Position numbers and translations under genes: made by a program | Part shown: positions 1 through 12,360 of the stretch, in pieces | Numbering within the stretch: the first letter of the stretch is position 1 | Layout of the letters: the number at the start of each line of letters is the position of its first letter | Assembly (NCBI GenBank): GCA_963785415.1 | Contig: CAWAVB010000001.1 | Location: forward strand, 930,001-994,000 | Reading direction: 5' to 3' | Origin: Bog-793 sp963785415 | GTDB lineage: Bacteria; Actinomycetota; Acidimicrobiia; Acidimicrobiales; Bog-793 | DNA: 64,000 bases | The notes under the pieces: model-generated | Database searches by the model: none | What the model was told of the DNA's origin: nothing | The model's input: only the letters and a program-made list of their open reading frames with translations

Positions 1-2
1 TC

Positions 3-107
3 ATCACCCCTTCGGATCTCGCCATCCCCGCCGCTTCCTCGACGCTCGCCGAGGTGCGCGAACTGCTGAACTCCGAGACGATCACGGTCAAGAGAAAGAA
101 GGGCTGA
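3..107 (+). CDS. pspAA: PspA-associated protein PspAA, C-terminal end (5' part outside window)
   Basis: This is the last 34 codons of a gene that enters from the left edge, read in frame 3 and ending at TGA 105-107. The tail (PSDLAIPAASSTLAEVRELL) resembles the C-terminus of the roughly 90-residue PspA-associated protein PspAA, which usually ends in a PSDL-x-x-P-x-x-x-x-TL-x-EVR-x-LL block. The assignment is strengthened by the next two genes, htpX and pspAB, which form the known actinobacterial and archaeal PspAA-HtpX-PspAB neighbourhood tied to PspA envelope stress. The gap to htpX is only 9 bases, so co-transcription is likely. The start cannot be seen. The family call rests on a short tail plus context. 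Confidence 0.6.
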   Translation: MTPSDLAIPAASSTLAEVRELLNSETITVKRKKG

Positions 108-116
108 CCGCCGACC

Positions 117-1058
117 ATGGCAACCCGCCACCGCTACCCCGTCGACCGGGGTCTCACCGCCCACATGCTCCTGACGATGTTCCTCCTCGGTCTGCTCTAC
201 GCCGTCGTCATCGCGGCGCTCGTCCTCGCCAAGGTCAACCTCGTCGTCATCCTCGTCATCGCGTTCGTCGTCCTTTTCGTCCAGTACTACTACTCGGACA
301 AGATCGCCCTGTACTCGATGGGCGGCAAGATCGTGACCGCCCAGCAGCAGCCCCAGCTCCACGCCGTCATCGACCGGCTCGTGGCGATGGCGAACCTGCC
401 GAAGCCCCGCGTCGCGCTCGCCCAGACCGACATCCCGAACGCCTTCGCGACGGGCCGCGACCAGAAGCACGCCGTCGTCTGCGTGACGACGGGGCTTCTG
501 CGCCGGTTGAACGAGCCCGAGGTCGAGGCGGTGCTCTCCCACGAACTCTCCCACGTCGCCCACCGCGACGTCGCGGTGATGACGATCGCCAGCTTCCTCG
601 GCATCATCGCCGGGCTGATGACGCGGGTGTTCATGCTCATGGGCTTCTTCGGCGGCTACGGCGGAAATCGGGGCCGGGGGGGCGGCAGCGCCGGCGGCCA
701 GATCGCGCTGTTCGAGATGGCGGGACTGCTGTTCTCGGCGATCCTCTACGCGATCAGCTTCATCCTCATCCGGGCGCTCTCGCGCTACCGCGAGCTCGCC
801 GCGGACCGGTCCGGCGCGATCCTCATCGGCCAGCCGGCCCTGCTCGCCCAGGCGCTCGTCAAGGTGAGCGGGGAGATGTCCCGCATCCCGTCGCGGGACC
901 TGCGGGCCGCCGAGCACTTCAACGCCTTCTACTTCGCCCCGGCGCTCGCGCCGGGCATGAGCCTGTCGTCGCTCTTCTCGACGCACCCGCCCCTGCAGAA
1001 GCGCCTCGACCAGCTCGCCAAGCTCGACGCCGAGATGCGTCGCAACCCGGTCGCGTAA
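117..1058 (+). CDS. htpX: HtpX-type zinc metalloprotease (M48 family)
   Basis: This is an integral-membrane zinc endopeptidase that degrades damaged or misfolded membrane proteins. The 313-residue product has two N-terminal membrane segments (about residues 17-58), the zinc motif HELSH at residues 142-146 (H142, E143, H146), and further hydrophobic segments around 150-175 and 200-222. The third zinc ligand is expected in the RELAADR block, which is present near residue 225. A Gly-rich stretch follows the third membrane segment. Length fits the family (about 285-330). ATG 117 lies 9 bases after the PspAA stop, and pspAB starts 9 bases after the htpX stop, so the three genes look like one envelope-stress operon. 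Confidence 0.93.
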   Translation: MATRHRYPVDRGLTAHMLLTMFLLGLLYAVVIAALVLAKVNLVVILVIAFVVLFVQYYYSDKIALYSMGGKIVTAQQQPQLHAVIDRLVAMANLPKPRVALAQTDIPNAFATGRDQKHAVVCVTTGLLRRLNEPEVEAVLSHELSHVAHRDVAVMTIASFLGIIAGLMTRVFMLMGFFGGYGGNRGRGGGSAGGQIALFEMAGLLFSAILYAISFILIRALSRYRELAADRSGAILIGQPALLAQALVKVSGEMSRIPSRDLRAAEHFNAFYFAPALAPGMSLSSLFSTHPPLQKRLDQLAKLDAEMRRNPVA

Positions 1059-1067
1059 GGCGGGCCG

Positions 1068-1658
1068 GTGGGCTTATTCGACGCGCTGCTCGGTCGGACG
1101 AAGCCGGCCCAGGCCAATCTCGACCGGCTCTTCGGGCTGCCGGGAGCGCAGATCACGCTCGAGGCGGCCGAGGGGCTCCAACCGACCGGCCAGGCCGGGG
1201 TGTGCTTCAAGCCCGCCGAGGGCCAGGCCTTCACCGCCACCGAGACCGAGTTCACCGCGCTTTTGAACCTCGGCGACGACGCCGGCGCGCACGTGAGCGA
1301 GAACTCCGACCAGTACGGCTACCGCTGGGTCGTGCTCAGCGCCGACGACTTCCAGACGCTCGTCACCCGCGTCCACGTGACGAACTCGACGCTCCAGGAC
1401 AACGGCTTCGGGCCGCAGCTCCTCTGCTCGGTCTTCGGCTTCGCCCCGACGCCCGCGGCGGGTGCCGCCCGGGCGGCGGCGACCGTCTACCTCGTCTACC
1501 TGTACAAGCGCGGGACCTTCTACCCCTTCGTCCCGGCGGGCGGCGAGCGCCGGGACAACGAGGCCGAGCTCCGGCTGAAGAACGAGCTCGGCGAAGACCT
1601 CTCGATCGAACCGGACCTCAGCCGGTGGTTCCCGATCTGGGGGCTGCCGGTCCACTGA
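1068..1658 (+). CDS. pspAB: PspA-associated protein PspAB
   Basis: This 196-residue soluble protein starts at GTG 1068. The opening MGLFDALLGRTKPAQANLD and the later LQDNGFGPQLLCSVFGF block match the PspAB family, which accompanies HtpX in actinobacteria and haloarchaea. Its biochemical role is not established; the family is assigned to the PspA membrane-stress network by gene neighbourhood. No membrane segment or catalytic motif is visible. It sits 9 bases downstream of htpX on the same strand. The following gene (xthA) is on the opposite strand and converges on it. Confidence 0.85.
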   Translation: MGLFDALLGRTKPAQANLDRLFGLPGAQITLEAAEGLQPTGQAGVCFKPAEGQAFTATETEFTALLNLGDDAGAHVSENSDQYGYRWVVLSADDFQTLVTRVHVTNSTLQDNGFGPQLLCSVFGFAPTPAAGAARAAATVYLVYLYKRGTFYPFVPAGGERRDNEAELRLKNELGEDLSIEPDLSRWFPIWGLPVH

Positions 1659-1696
1659 ACCGCCGGCGGGGCCCCGGCTCCGGTCGGCGACGCTTT

Positions 1697-2488
1697 CTAC
1701 GGCCCAAGGTCGACGACGACCGGGGCGTGGTCCGAAGGCTGACGCTCCGTCCCCTGGCCCTTGCGCGCCTCGCGGTCGACGAAGGCGGCCTCGACCCGGG
1801 CGGCGAGCGGCGCCGAGGCGAGCACGAGGTCGATCCGCATGCCCTCGCCCTTGTGGAAGGCGCCGCCGCGGTAGTCCCACCACGAAAAGGGCCCCTCCTC
1901 GGCCGGGTGGAGCAGGCGGACGACGTCGGTGAGGCCGAAGCCCATCACCTCGCGCAACGCGGCCCGCTCGGGCTCGGTGACGTGGGTCAGGCCGGCGAAG
2001 GCGCCGATGTCCCAGACGTCGCGGTCCTCGGGCGCGACGTTGAAGTCGCCGCCGATCGCGACGGCGGCCGAGGGTGCACACGTCGCGTCGAGCTCACGGC
2101 GCAGCTGCCCGAGCCAGCGCAATTTGGCGGCGTAGAACTCGGAGCCGACCTCCCGGCCGTTCGGGACGTACACCGAGTAGACGCGCACGCCGCCGCAGTC
2201 GGCCGACAGGATCCGGCACTCGCCCGCCAAGTCAGGCGGTGCATCCTCAAAGCCCGCCCGGACCCCGCCGAGCCCGACGCGCGAGACGATGGCGACGCCG
2301 TTCCACCGTCCGTCGCCGTGGTGGGCGGACTCGTAGCCGAGCGCGGTGAAAGCCGCGGCGGGAAAGGCCGCGTCGGCGCACTTCGTCTCCTGGAGGAGTA
2401 TCACGTCGGGCGCGTGCTGGGCGATCCATTCCTCGACCCGGGGCAGCCGGGCCTTCAGCGAGTTCACGTTCCAGGTGACGAGGCGCAT
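1697..2488 (-). CDS. xthA: Exodeoxyribonuclease III (AP endonuclease, EEP family)
   Basis: This enzyme cleaves abasic sites and trims 3' blocked ends during base excision repair. The 263-residue product shows the exonuclease-endonuclease-phosphatase signature in order: WNVNSLKAR near the N-terminus, LLQETK with the metal-binding Glu near residue 36, YVPNGR, GDFNVAPEDRD, and the terminal SDHAPV with the catalytic Asp-His. Length matches ExoIII (about 260-270). The downstream FabZ-like gene on the same strand ends 5 bases before this start, so the two are likely co-transcribed. A second, unrelated AP endonuclease (Nfo) is encoded at 18909-19808. Confidence 0.93.
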   Translation of the reverse strand: MRLVTWNVNSLKARLPRVEEWIAQHAPDVILLQETKCADAAFPAAAFTALGYESAHHGDGRWNGVAIVSRVGLGGVRAGFEDAPPDLAGECRILSADCGGVRVYSVYVPNGREVGSEFYAAKLRWLGQLRRELDATCAPSAAVAIGGDFNVAPEDRDVWDIGAFAGLTHVTEPERAALREVMGFGLTDVVRLLHPAEEGPFSWWDYRGGAFHKGEGMRIDLVLASAPLAARVEAAFVDREARKGQGTERQPSDHAPVVVDLGP

Positions 2489-2493
2489 CGGCT

Positions 2494-2916
2494 CTAGCCC
2501 CCGGCGAACACGAAGAACAGGCCGGTCGCGCAGGCGAGCTGGCCGCCGACCGAGGCGGTGCCCTGCCCGGTGCCCGCTCGCGCCGAGAGCCGACCGAGCG
2601 TCACCTCGAGCTCGACGACGTCGCCGGGCACCACCTGGCGGCGAAAGCGCGCCTTGTCGATCCCGCCGAAGAGCGGCAGCCTGCCGGCGAATCGTTCGTC
2701 GGCGAGCACCGCCGCGGCCCCGAGCTGGGCGAGGGACTCGACGAGTAGCACGCCGGGCACGGTCGGGCGGCCGGGGAAGTGCCCGGCGAAGAAAGGTTCG
2801 TCTCCCGTGAGCTCCCAGCGCCCCCTCGCCCGCTCACCCGGCTCGAGCTCGTCGATCGCCGAGATGAAAAGGAACGGCGCGCGGTGCGGGATCAGGTCCT
2901 CGGCCCGCCACGTCAT
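2494..2916 (-). CDS. FabZ-like 3-hydroxyacyl-ACP dehydratase (hot-dog fold)
   Basis: This 140-residue hot-dog-fold protein dehydrates 3-hydroxyacyl-ACP in fatty acid synthesis. The active-site block HFPGRPTVPGVLLVESLAQ starts at His46 and places the partner Glu at position 60, as in FabZ. The start IPHRAPFLF resembles the FabZ opening LPHRYPFLL. I chose ATG at 2916 because the longer upstream reading frame is Arg-rich and lacks family similarity. It lies directly upstream of xthA on the same strand. FabZ orthologues and related acyl-dehydratases with other substrates cannot be told apart here, so no symbol is given. Confidence 0.82.
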   Translation of the reverse strand: MTWRAEDLIPHRAPFLFISAIDELEPGERARGRWELTGDEPFFAGHFPGRPTVPGVLLVESLAQLGAAAVLADERFAGRLPLFGGIDKARFRRQVVPGDVVELEVTLGRLSARAGTGQGTASVGGQLACATGLFFVFAGG

Positions 2917-2950
2917 CGCCAGCCGGCCCCTTCCTGCCCGGTGGGCGGTC

Positions 2951-4168
2951 TCAATGCGTTCGCTTGCGCGGGGCCGCGGCCCGGCCGACCGGCGACGACT
3001 CGGCGACGCGCCGCGCCGTCCGCGGGGAGCGACGCGGTCCTCCCGCCGCTTGGGCTGCGGGCGTCGCGGTCGCCAGCTTCGGCGCCGCGGCACGTGGGCG
3101 TTTGGCGGCGGACGGGACTGCGGCCGGGGCCGCGCCGACGCGTCCGGCCCGCGGCGCCGCTTTCCGGGGCGCCGCCCGCTTGCCGACCTTGGCACCGGTC
3201 GATCCCGCGGCCCGGGCCGACGACGCGGGGCCGGGCGCGGCGGATTTGGCGGACCTGTTGCGTGCCATCTTCACGACGGCCGCGACCGTCTCCTCGCTCG
3301 GGTGCCCCGAGACGACGCCGACGCCGGGCAGGGCAAGCTCGACGCCCCGCCGATAGGGGTCGAGGGCGGTGACGACGAACCGCCGAGTCTCACCCTTGCG
3401 CAGTACCCCCCGGGCGCTGCGCGGCGCGGGGTCGCCGAGGCCCGCGAGCGGCACGTAGGCGCGCAGCTCGCCCGCCCGCGCGACGGCGCCGTGTGAGGAG
3501 AACGCCTCGACGACGGCCTCGATCTCCCCGCCGAGGGGGTGGTCGGCGATGAACGAGATGAACGTCATCGGGTCGTTCGCGGCCTGGGGCGCCGCGGTCG
3601 TCTTCGCCGGTGCCGCCTTCGCCCCGGCGCGGGGCGCGCGCGTCGGGGCGACGACCTCCTTCGTCGCCACGGCGATCGCCTTCTCGACCTGCTTGTGCGC
3701 CCGCGCCGACTCGCGCACGGCGACCCGGCTGCGCGGGCCCCGCACCGGGCTACGGGCGACGAAGATCCAGCCGACGCCCGGCACTCGCGTCGCGCCGAGC
3801 AACCGGCCGTGCTCGAAAAGCCACGCGTGCTCGCCGTGGAACTCCTGGAACGAGTCGTTCGAGAGCACGACCCCGTTCACCTTCTCGGCGATCCGCAACA
3901 GGAAGGCGTCGCCGCGCCCGACGGCTCCCGCCGGGGGCGAGACGAGCGACCCGGCGGCGGCGAGCTCCTCGAAGTGCGGGCGTTCGGCCTCGTCGATGCG
4001 GTGGGCGAACGAGGCGTCGACGACGACGGTGACCTCTGCCTCACCGAGCTCGCGCCGCATCTCGGCGACCGCCTCCTCGAGCTGGGCGAGGCTCGGCGTC
4101 GTCCGCCCCTCGGTCGCGAGATTCGATCCGTCGACGACGATGTGCCGGGATGTCACCTCGCCAGTCAA
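2951..4168 (-). CDS. NYN/Zc3h12a-like PIN-fold ribonuclease with basic tail
   Basis: This 405-residue protein has an N-terminal Zc3h12a-like NYN (PIN-fold) nuclease domain. The acidic positions expected to bind metal are visible: IVVDGSNLA with Asp13, an Asp in VVVDASFAH, GRGDAFLL, and LSNDSFQEF. A Pro/Ala/Lys-rich linker follows (about 160-195). Then comes a second conserved block starting at NDPMTFISFIADHPLGG, and finally a long Ala/Lys/Arg-rich, probably disordered tail (about 310-405) that may bind nucleic acid. It is on the same strand as kgd and begins 54 bases after the kgd stop. Proteins of this architecture recur next to kgd in actinobacteria, but no RNA substrate can be named. Confidence 0.8.
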   Translation of the reverse strand: MTGEVTSRHIVVDGSNLATEGRTTPSLAQLEEAVAEMRRELGEAEVTVVVDASFAHRIDEAERPHFEELAAAGSLVSPPAGAVGRGDAFLLRIAEKVNGVVLSNDSFQEFHGEHAWLFEHGRLLGATRVPGVGWIFVARSPVRGPRSRVAVRESARAHKQVEKAIAVATKEVVAPTRAPRAGAKAAPAKTTAAPQAANDPMTFISFIADHPLGGEIEAVVEAFSSHGAVARAGELRAYVPLAGLGDPAPRSARGVLRKGETRRFVVTALDPYRRGVELALPGVGVVSGHPSEETVAAVVKMARNRSAKSAAPGPASSARAAGSTGAKVGKRAAPRKAAPRAGRVGAAPAAVPSAAKRPRAAAPKLATATPAAQAAGGPRRSPRTARRVAESSPVGRAAAPRKRTH

Positions 4169-4222
4169 CCACGATGCGACATCCCGGCGCGCGACCGCCC
4201 GCCGGGGACCCGAGAGCGACGG

Positions 4223-8012
<3,790 letters not shown>

Positions 8013-8320
8013 TTTAACGGTGAGGGTCTCCGGGCCTGAAGGCCGTCTCTCTCCCCGTGCCTTCCTCGGTCCGCCGGCGCGCGATTGCCCGCAACGCCGC
8101 CCCGGGCCTCCCGATCACCTCGCCATGGCGCGAGGTTCGCGGCTTCGTCGCCTCGGACGAACAGGTTGTCAGCACAACCCGCCGGCGGGAACACCAGCAC
8201 CGGGGAAGCCCGCCGCGTACACTCCCGACAATCGAAGCGCAAGGGTCGATCCTGAGGGCAACTGACCGTACGACGACAGCTCGGTTTACCTAGGCGCACA
8301 CGGCAGAGGAGCAGCCCCTC
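8013..8320. promoter_or_regulatory. Divergent promoter region between kgd and the epimerase gene
   Basis: This 308-base stretch lies between two divergently transcribed genes, so it must hold promoters for both. I see no gene and no clear operator. A GAGGAG ribosome-binding sequence at about 8306-8311 precedes the plus-strand start at 8321. Confidence 0.5.
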
Positions 8321-9274
8321 ATGCGCATGCTCGTCAGCGGATCGAACGGCCTCATCGGACGCGCCCTCGTCGCCCGGCTTGAGGCCGACGGTCACAGCGT
8401 GCACCGCGTCGTGCGCGGCGCTCCGGCGTTAGGGGTCGCCGCGGTCGACATCGCGGCGCGTCGTCTCGATCTCTCGGGGTTGCCCGGCGGGACCCTCGAT
8501 CGGATCGACGCGGTCTTCAACCTCTCCGGGGAGCACCTCTCTCCCCTGCGCTGGAGCCAGACCAAACGCGAGCGGATCCGCGCCAGCCGCGTCGTCACGA
8601 CCGACCTCATCGCCCGGGCGATCGCGGCGGCCGACACGCCGCCCGCGGTCTTCGTCTCGGCCTCCGCCGTCGGCTACTACGGCAGCCGCGGGGACGAGGC
8701 GCTCGACGAGGAAAGCCCGCCGGGATCGGGGTTCCTCGCCGAGCTCTGCCGCGCGTGGGAGTCGGCCGCCGCGCCCGCCCGGGACGCGGGCATCCGTGTC
8801 GTCGCCGTCCGTAGCGGCATCGTCGTCGGCCGCGCCAATCCGCTCATCGGGTTGCAGCTCCCGCTGTTCCGGGCCGGACTCGGCGCCCACGTCGGGTCGG
8901 GCCGCCAGTGGATGAGCTGGATCGCCCTCGACGACGAGGTCGCGGCGATCATCCACGCCGCGCTCACGCCCGCCGTCGACGGTCCGTGCAACCTCACCGC
9001 CCCGAACCCGGTGCGCAACGCCGAGTTCGCCGAGGCCTTCGCCCGGGCAGTCCACCGCCGTTCTTTTTACGGAGTCCCCCGCCTGGCGTTGCTCGTGGCG
9101 ATGGGACGCGAGGTCGCCGACGACATCACGCTGGCGAGCCAACGCGTGCTGCCGCGCAAGCTCACCGAAACGGGCTTCTCGTTCTCCCACCCGGAGATCG
9201 GCGACGCCCTCGCCGCCGCCCTGGCAACCGGCGCCCACCCGGGTCCGGACCCGGGTGGTGACGCCGCGCGGTGA
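8321..9274 (+). CDS. TIGR01777-family NAD(P)-dependent epimerase/oxidoreductase
   Basis: This 317-residue short-chain-dehydrogenase-like protein has the N-terminal Rossmann motif SGSNGLIGRALVARL and a YYGSRGDEALDEESPPG block with the family's Tyr-Gly-x-x-x-x-x-x-L-x-E pattern. It also has WMSWIALDDEV, NLTAPNPVRNAEF and a C-terminal Leu-rich DUF1731-like segment. This is the TIGR01777 (YfcH/SulA-like) family, whose substrate is unknown. The start ATG 8321 has a GAGGAG sequence upstream. The stop overlaps the next start by 4 bases (GTGA), so it is translationally coupled to the FAD-dependent reductase. Confidence 0.88.
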   Translation: MRMLVSGSNGLIGRALVARLEADGHSVHRVVRGAPALGVAAVDIAARRLDLSGLPGGTLDRIDAVFNLSGEHLSPLRWSQTKRERIRASRVVTTDLIARAIAAADTPPAVFVSASAVGYYGSRGDEALDEESPPGSGFLAELCRAWESAAAPARDAGIRVVAVRSGIVVGRANPLIGLQLPLFRAGLGAHVGSGRQWMSWIALDDEVAAIIHAALTPAVDGPCNLTAPNPVRNAEFAEAFARAVHRRSFYGVPRLALLVAMGREVADDITLASQRVLPRKLTETGFSFSHPEIGDALAAALATGAHPGPDPGGDAAR

Positions 9275-10515
9275 CGAACGACTTCGACGTCGTCGTCGTC
9301 GGCGCGGGACCAGCCGGCTGTGCCGCGGCGACGACGCTTGCGCGCGGCGGCAACCGCGTCCTCCTCGCCGACCGGGCGCGCTTCCCCCGCGACAAGTGCT
9401 GCGGCGACGGACTGACGACCGCGGCCACACGACGACTTGACGCGCTCGGCCTCGATCCCGCGGACGTCGCCTCGTTCCGTCCGGCCGCGGAGTTCGCCGT
9501 CCGCTCGCCGTCGGGGCGCATCATCCGATTCCCCCTCGGAAAAGGGCCGGGCGTCTACGCCGCCGTGGCCCGCCGCACCGACCTCGACGCCGCGCTCGTC
9601 GCGCTCGCCCGGCGGCATGGCGCCACCGTCCGCGAGGGCACGCGCTGCGTCGGCGTAGCGCGAGACGACGGCGACGTCCACGTGCGCTTCGAGGGCGGGG
9701 AGGAGGCCCGCGGCCGGTACGTCGTCGCCGCCGACGGGGCGTGGTCACCGATCCGGCGGATGCTCGCGCCTCCGGCACCGCCCGCCGGGCCCGGGCGCGC
9801 GACCGACTCGCGATCGGACTGGATCGCCTTCCGGACCTACGCCACCGGCGTGCGCCCGGCGGCCCTCGACCGTCTGTGGGTCTGGTTCGACGCCGCGCTC
9901 CTGCCCGGATACGCCTGGTCGTTCCCGCTGGCGGACAGCTCGGTGAACCTCGGCATCTACGTCCGGCGCGGCGAGGGCGGGCGCGCCGCCACGCTGTGGG
10001 AGTCGACGATCGCCGGCTCATTCGCCGCCTCCCTCCTCGGTCCCGACGCGGTCCTCGTCTCACCGCCGCGGGCGTGGCCGATCCCGACGGCAATCGAGCG
10101 CGCCGGGCTCGCCGGCTTGGGGGGCCGGGTGCTCTTCGTCGGCGACGCGGCCGGCGCGGCCGACCCGCTCACCGGCGAGGGCATCAGCCAGGCCCTGGAG
10201 ACAGGGATCCTCGCCGCCGCGGCGATCGCCGGCGCGCCGTCCTCGCCCGGTGTCGTCGCCGACCGCTACCGCAGAGCGGTGCTCCGGTCGCTCGGGCGGG
10301 ACCAGCGCGTGTCGCGCTGGTGCCAGGTCCCTCTCGCGAGGCCGCTCGGCGCGCGGGCCGCCCTGCGGGTCGTCGACGCGAGCGGCTTCGTGCGCCGCAA
10401 CGTCGGCCGCTGGGTGTTCGGGGACTTCCCGAGGGCGGTCGCCGTGACGCCGCGGGCCTGGTCCTCGCTCGTCCGGCCCCAGCCGGGTGCGTTCACCGGT
10501 TCACGCGACGCGTGA
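9271..10515 (+). CDS. Geranylgeranyl-reductase-family FAD-dependent oxidoreductase
   Basis: This 414-residue flavoprotein opens with the dinucleotide-binding motif VVVGAGPAGCAAATTLARGG. The family signature FPRDKCCGDGL follows near residue 40, and the second FAD block GDAAGAADPLTGEGISQAL is near residue 290. Relatives reduce isoprenoid double bonds, for example saturating the menaquinone side chain or archaeal-type lipids; the substrate here is not determined. GTG 9271 overlaps the upstream stop (GTGA), which decides the start and indicates coupling with the TIGR01777 gene. The next gene is on the other strand, 4 bases beyond the stop. Confidence 0.87.
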   Translation: MTNDFDVVVVGAGPAGCAAATTLARGGNRVLLADRARFPRDKCCGDGLTTAATRRLDALGLDPADVASFRPAAEFAVRSPSGRIIRFPLGKGPGVYAAVARRTDLDAALVALARRHGATVREGTRCVGVARDDGDVHVRFEGGEEARGRYVVAADGAWSPIRRMLAPPAPPAGPGRATDSRSDWIAFRTYATGVRPAALDRLWVWFDAALLPGYAWSFPLADSSVNLGIYVRRGEGGRAATLWESTIAGSFAASLLGPDAVLVSPPRAWPIPTAIERAGLAGLGGRVLFVGDAAGAADPLTGEGISQALETGILAAAAIAGAPSSPGVVADRYRRAVLRSLGRDQRVSRWCQVPLARPLGARAALRVVDASGFVRRNVGRWVFGDFPRAVAVTPRAWSSLVRPQPGAFTGSRDA

Positions 10516-10519
10516 ACGG

Positions 10520-11263
10520 TCAGCCGAGGTTCGCCCCGTTGCGCCGGACCTCGTCGACGACGCCGTAGTAGGCGTCGATCGACTCGCCCGCGTCCCCCCA
10601 GAAACCCTCGTAGATGTCGTAGGACATCTCGCCGCGCTCGACATAGTGGTTGTTCACGTCGGTGATCTCGAGCTCGCCCCGCGACGAGGGCACCAGCGCG
10701 GGGATGACCTCGAACACCGACGGCTCGTAGCAGTAGACGCCGGTCACGCAGTAGGCGCTCGGCGGCACCTCCGGCTTCTCGACGATGCGCACGACGCGTC
10801 CCTCGTCGTCGAGCTCCGGGACGCCGAGGTGGCGAAGGTGCTCCGGCTCGGCGACGCGGGCGAGCACGATGCGTGCCCCCTTCTCCTGCTCGACGAAGCG
10901 ATCCACCGTCGGCCGGATCGTCCGCCCGAAGACATTGTCGGCGAGCATGACGAGGACGCGCTCGGCTCCGACGAAACGCTCGGCGAGCCCGAGCGCCTGG
11001 GCGATGCCGCCGGGGTGGTCCTGGTAGGCGTAGGTGAGCCGCCCGACGCCGTGCTCCTCTCCGTTCGAGAGCAGCCGCAGGAACTCGCCGGCGTGGGTGC
11101 CGCCGGTGACGACCATGATCTCGTCGATCCCGGCCTTCACGAGCGCCTCGACGGCGTAGGAGATCATCGGCCGGTCGTAGACGGGGAGCAGGTGCTTGTT
11201 CGTGATCCGCGTCAGCGGGTCGAGGCGGCTCCCGGTCCCGCCCGCGAGCAGGACGCCCTTCAA
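10520..11263 (-). CDS. RmlA-like sugar-1-phosphate nucleotidyltransferase (short form)
   Basis: This 247-residue nucleotidyltransferase couples a sugar 1-phosphate to an NTP, supplying activated sugars for surface polysaccharide. The N-terminal nucleotide-binding loop is LAGGTGSRLDPLTRITNKH, with Ser where many RmlA proteins have Thr. It is followed by LLPVYDRPMI, a LADNVFG metal site, EKPEVPPSAYCVTGVY and a WGDAGE block near the C-terminus. It lacks the roughly 45-residue C-terminal allosteric part of full-length RmlA, as is common in the short subgroup. No other dTDP-rhamnose genes are present here, so the sugar is unknown. Confidence 0.85.
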   Translation of the reverse strand: MKGVLLAGGTGSRLDPLTRITNKHLLPVYDRPMISYAVEALVKAGIDEIMVVTGGTHAGEFLRLLSNGEEHGVGRLTYAYQDHPGGIAQALGLAERFVGAERVLVMLADNVFGRTIRPTVDRFVEQEKGARIVLARVAEPEHLRHLGVPELDDEGRVVRIVEKPEVPPSAYCVTGVYCYEPSVFEVIPALVPSSRGELEITDVNNHYVERGEMSYDIYEGFWGDAGESIDAYYGVVDEVRRNGANLG

Positions 11264-11362
11264 GGCCTGCGACCGCCGGGACGCGTCATCGCCGGAAGCG
11301 TAGTGGGGCGATGCGGCGCGGGTTCAGCCGCCTTGGCCCGCCGGCACGGCGCCGGTGAGCGT

Positions 11363-11391
11363 CGCCGCCGCGATCGACGTGCGCGGCGGCG
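11363..11391 (-). terminator. GC-rich hairpin downstream of ftsX
   Basis: A perfect 10-bp inverted repeat (CGCCGCCGCG at 11363-11372, CGCGGCGGCG at 11382-11391) with a 9-base loop lies about 75 bases past the ftsX stop. No T-run follows, so it is a possible terminator or pause only. Confidence 0.4.
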
Positions 11392-11465
11392 AAGTGTCCG
11401 GCGCCCCAGGTCGCGACGGCATCGGGGCCGGCTGGGTCAGCGACTACCGGGGTAGGCGGCGAGAC

Positions 11466-12353
11466 TCAGACGTCGAGGAACCGCCGGATGGCGACGAACG
11501 ATCCGACGATGCCGATCACCGCTCCGAGCAGTACGACGACGAGATCGGTGAAGATGAGCTCGCGGGCGTTCAACACCGCCTGCGCGAAAAGCTGCACGTT
11601 GTAGTGGCTGTGGAGGTAGCTCACCCCGAAGTTGGCGAGCAGGACGACGAGAACCGCGACGACGGCGCCGAGCAGGCCCTGGACGAGCCCCTCGAGCATG
11701 AACGGGATCCGGATGAACCAGTTCGTCGCGCCGACGAGTTTCATCACCCCAACCTCTCGTCGTCGCGCGTAGATCGCCATGCGGATCGCGTTGAGGATCA
11801 GCACGAGCGACGAGAGCAGGAGCACGAGCGCGATGACGACGAGGATGACCTGGACCGCGCCCTCCAGGTGCTGCATCGTCCGGATGCTCTGCGCGGCGTA
11901 GTCCACGGCGTAGACGCCGGGGACGACCTTGAAGGTCTTCGAGAGCGCCAAGGCGTCACTCGGGTCCTGGAGCTGGCAGCGGAAGACTGTCGGAGTGATC
12001 GCGGGCGATATCGCCGCGATCGCTGTCGGCGCCTTGGCGAGGAGCTTCTTCGCCCAGTCGTAGGACTGCTGGTGGTCGAGGTAGGTGAACTTCGTGATCT
12101 GGGGGGTGCGCTCGATGAGCGAGCGGACCGACGCCAGCTGGGCCGTCGACGCGTTGGCGTCGACGAACACCTCGAGGCTGACGTTGTTCGACCACTGGAC
12201 GAACTGGCTCTTCACCGCCTGACGGAGCAAGAGCGCCGTCCCGACGAGCGAGAGCGAGACGGCGACCGTGAGGACCGCGGCGACGGCCATGACGCGGTTG
12301 CGCCACAGGTTCGTCGCCGTCTCCCGGGCGACGTAGTCGAGTGAAACGGCCAT
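11466..12353 (-). CDS. ftsX: Cell division protein FtsX (membrane part of FtsEX)
   Basis: FtsX is the membrane subunit of the FtsEX complex that activates septal peptidoglycan hydrolases. Starting at ATG 12353 the product has 295 residues. It has one N-terminal membrane helix (about 20-45), a large extracytoplasmic domain (about 50-170, including NVSLEVFVDANAS), and three C-terminal helices with the conserved REVGVMKLVGATNWFIRIPF segment. The reading frame stays open upstream, but the chosen start follows the ftsE stop by 7 bases and gives the normal FtsX N-terminus (MAVSLDYVARETATNLWRN). Confidence 0.93.
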   Translation of the reverse strand: MAVSLDYVARETATNLWRNRVMAVAAVLTVAVSLSLVGTALLLRQAVKSQFVQWSNNVSLEVFVDANASTAQLASVRSLIERTPQITKFTYLDHQQSYDWAKKLLAKAPTAIAAISPAITPTVFRCQLQDPSDALALSKTFKVVPGVYAVDYAAQSIRTMQHLEGAVQVILVVIALVLLLSSLVLILNAIRMAIYARRREVGVMKLVGATNWFIRIPFMLEGLVQGLLGAVVAVLVVLLANFGVSYLHSHYNVQLFAQAVLNARELIFTDLVVVLLGAVIGIVGSFVAIRRFLDV

Positions 12354-12360
12354 GCAGCGC

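Noticed and set aside
1202..2497. Long plus-strand open frame of 431 codons across pspAB and xthA
   Set aside because: It is Arg/Gly-rich, lacks any family motif and overlaps two well-supported genes; a shadow of high-GC third positions.
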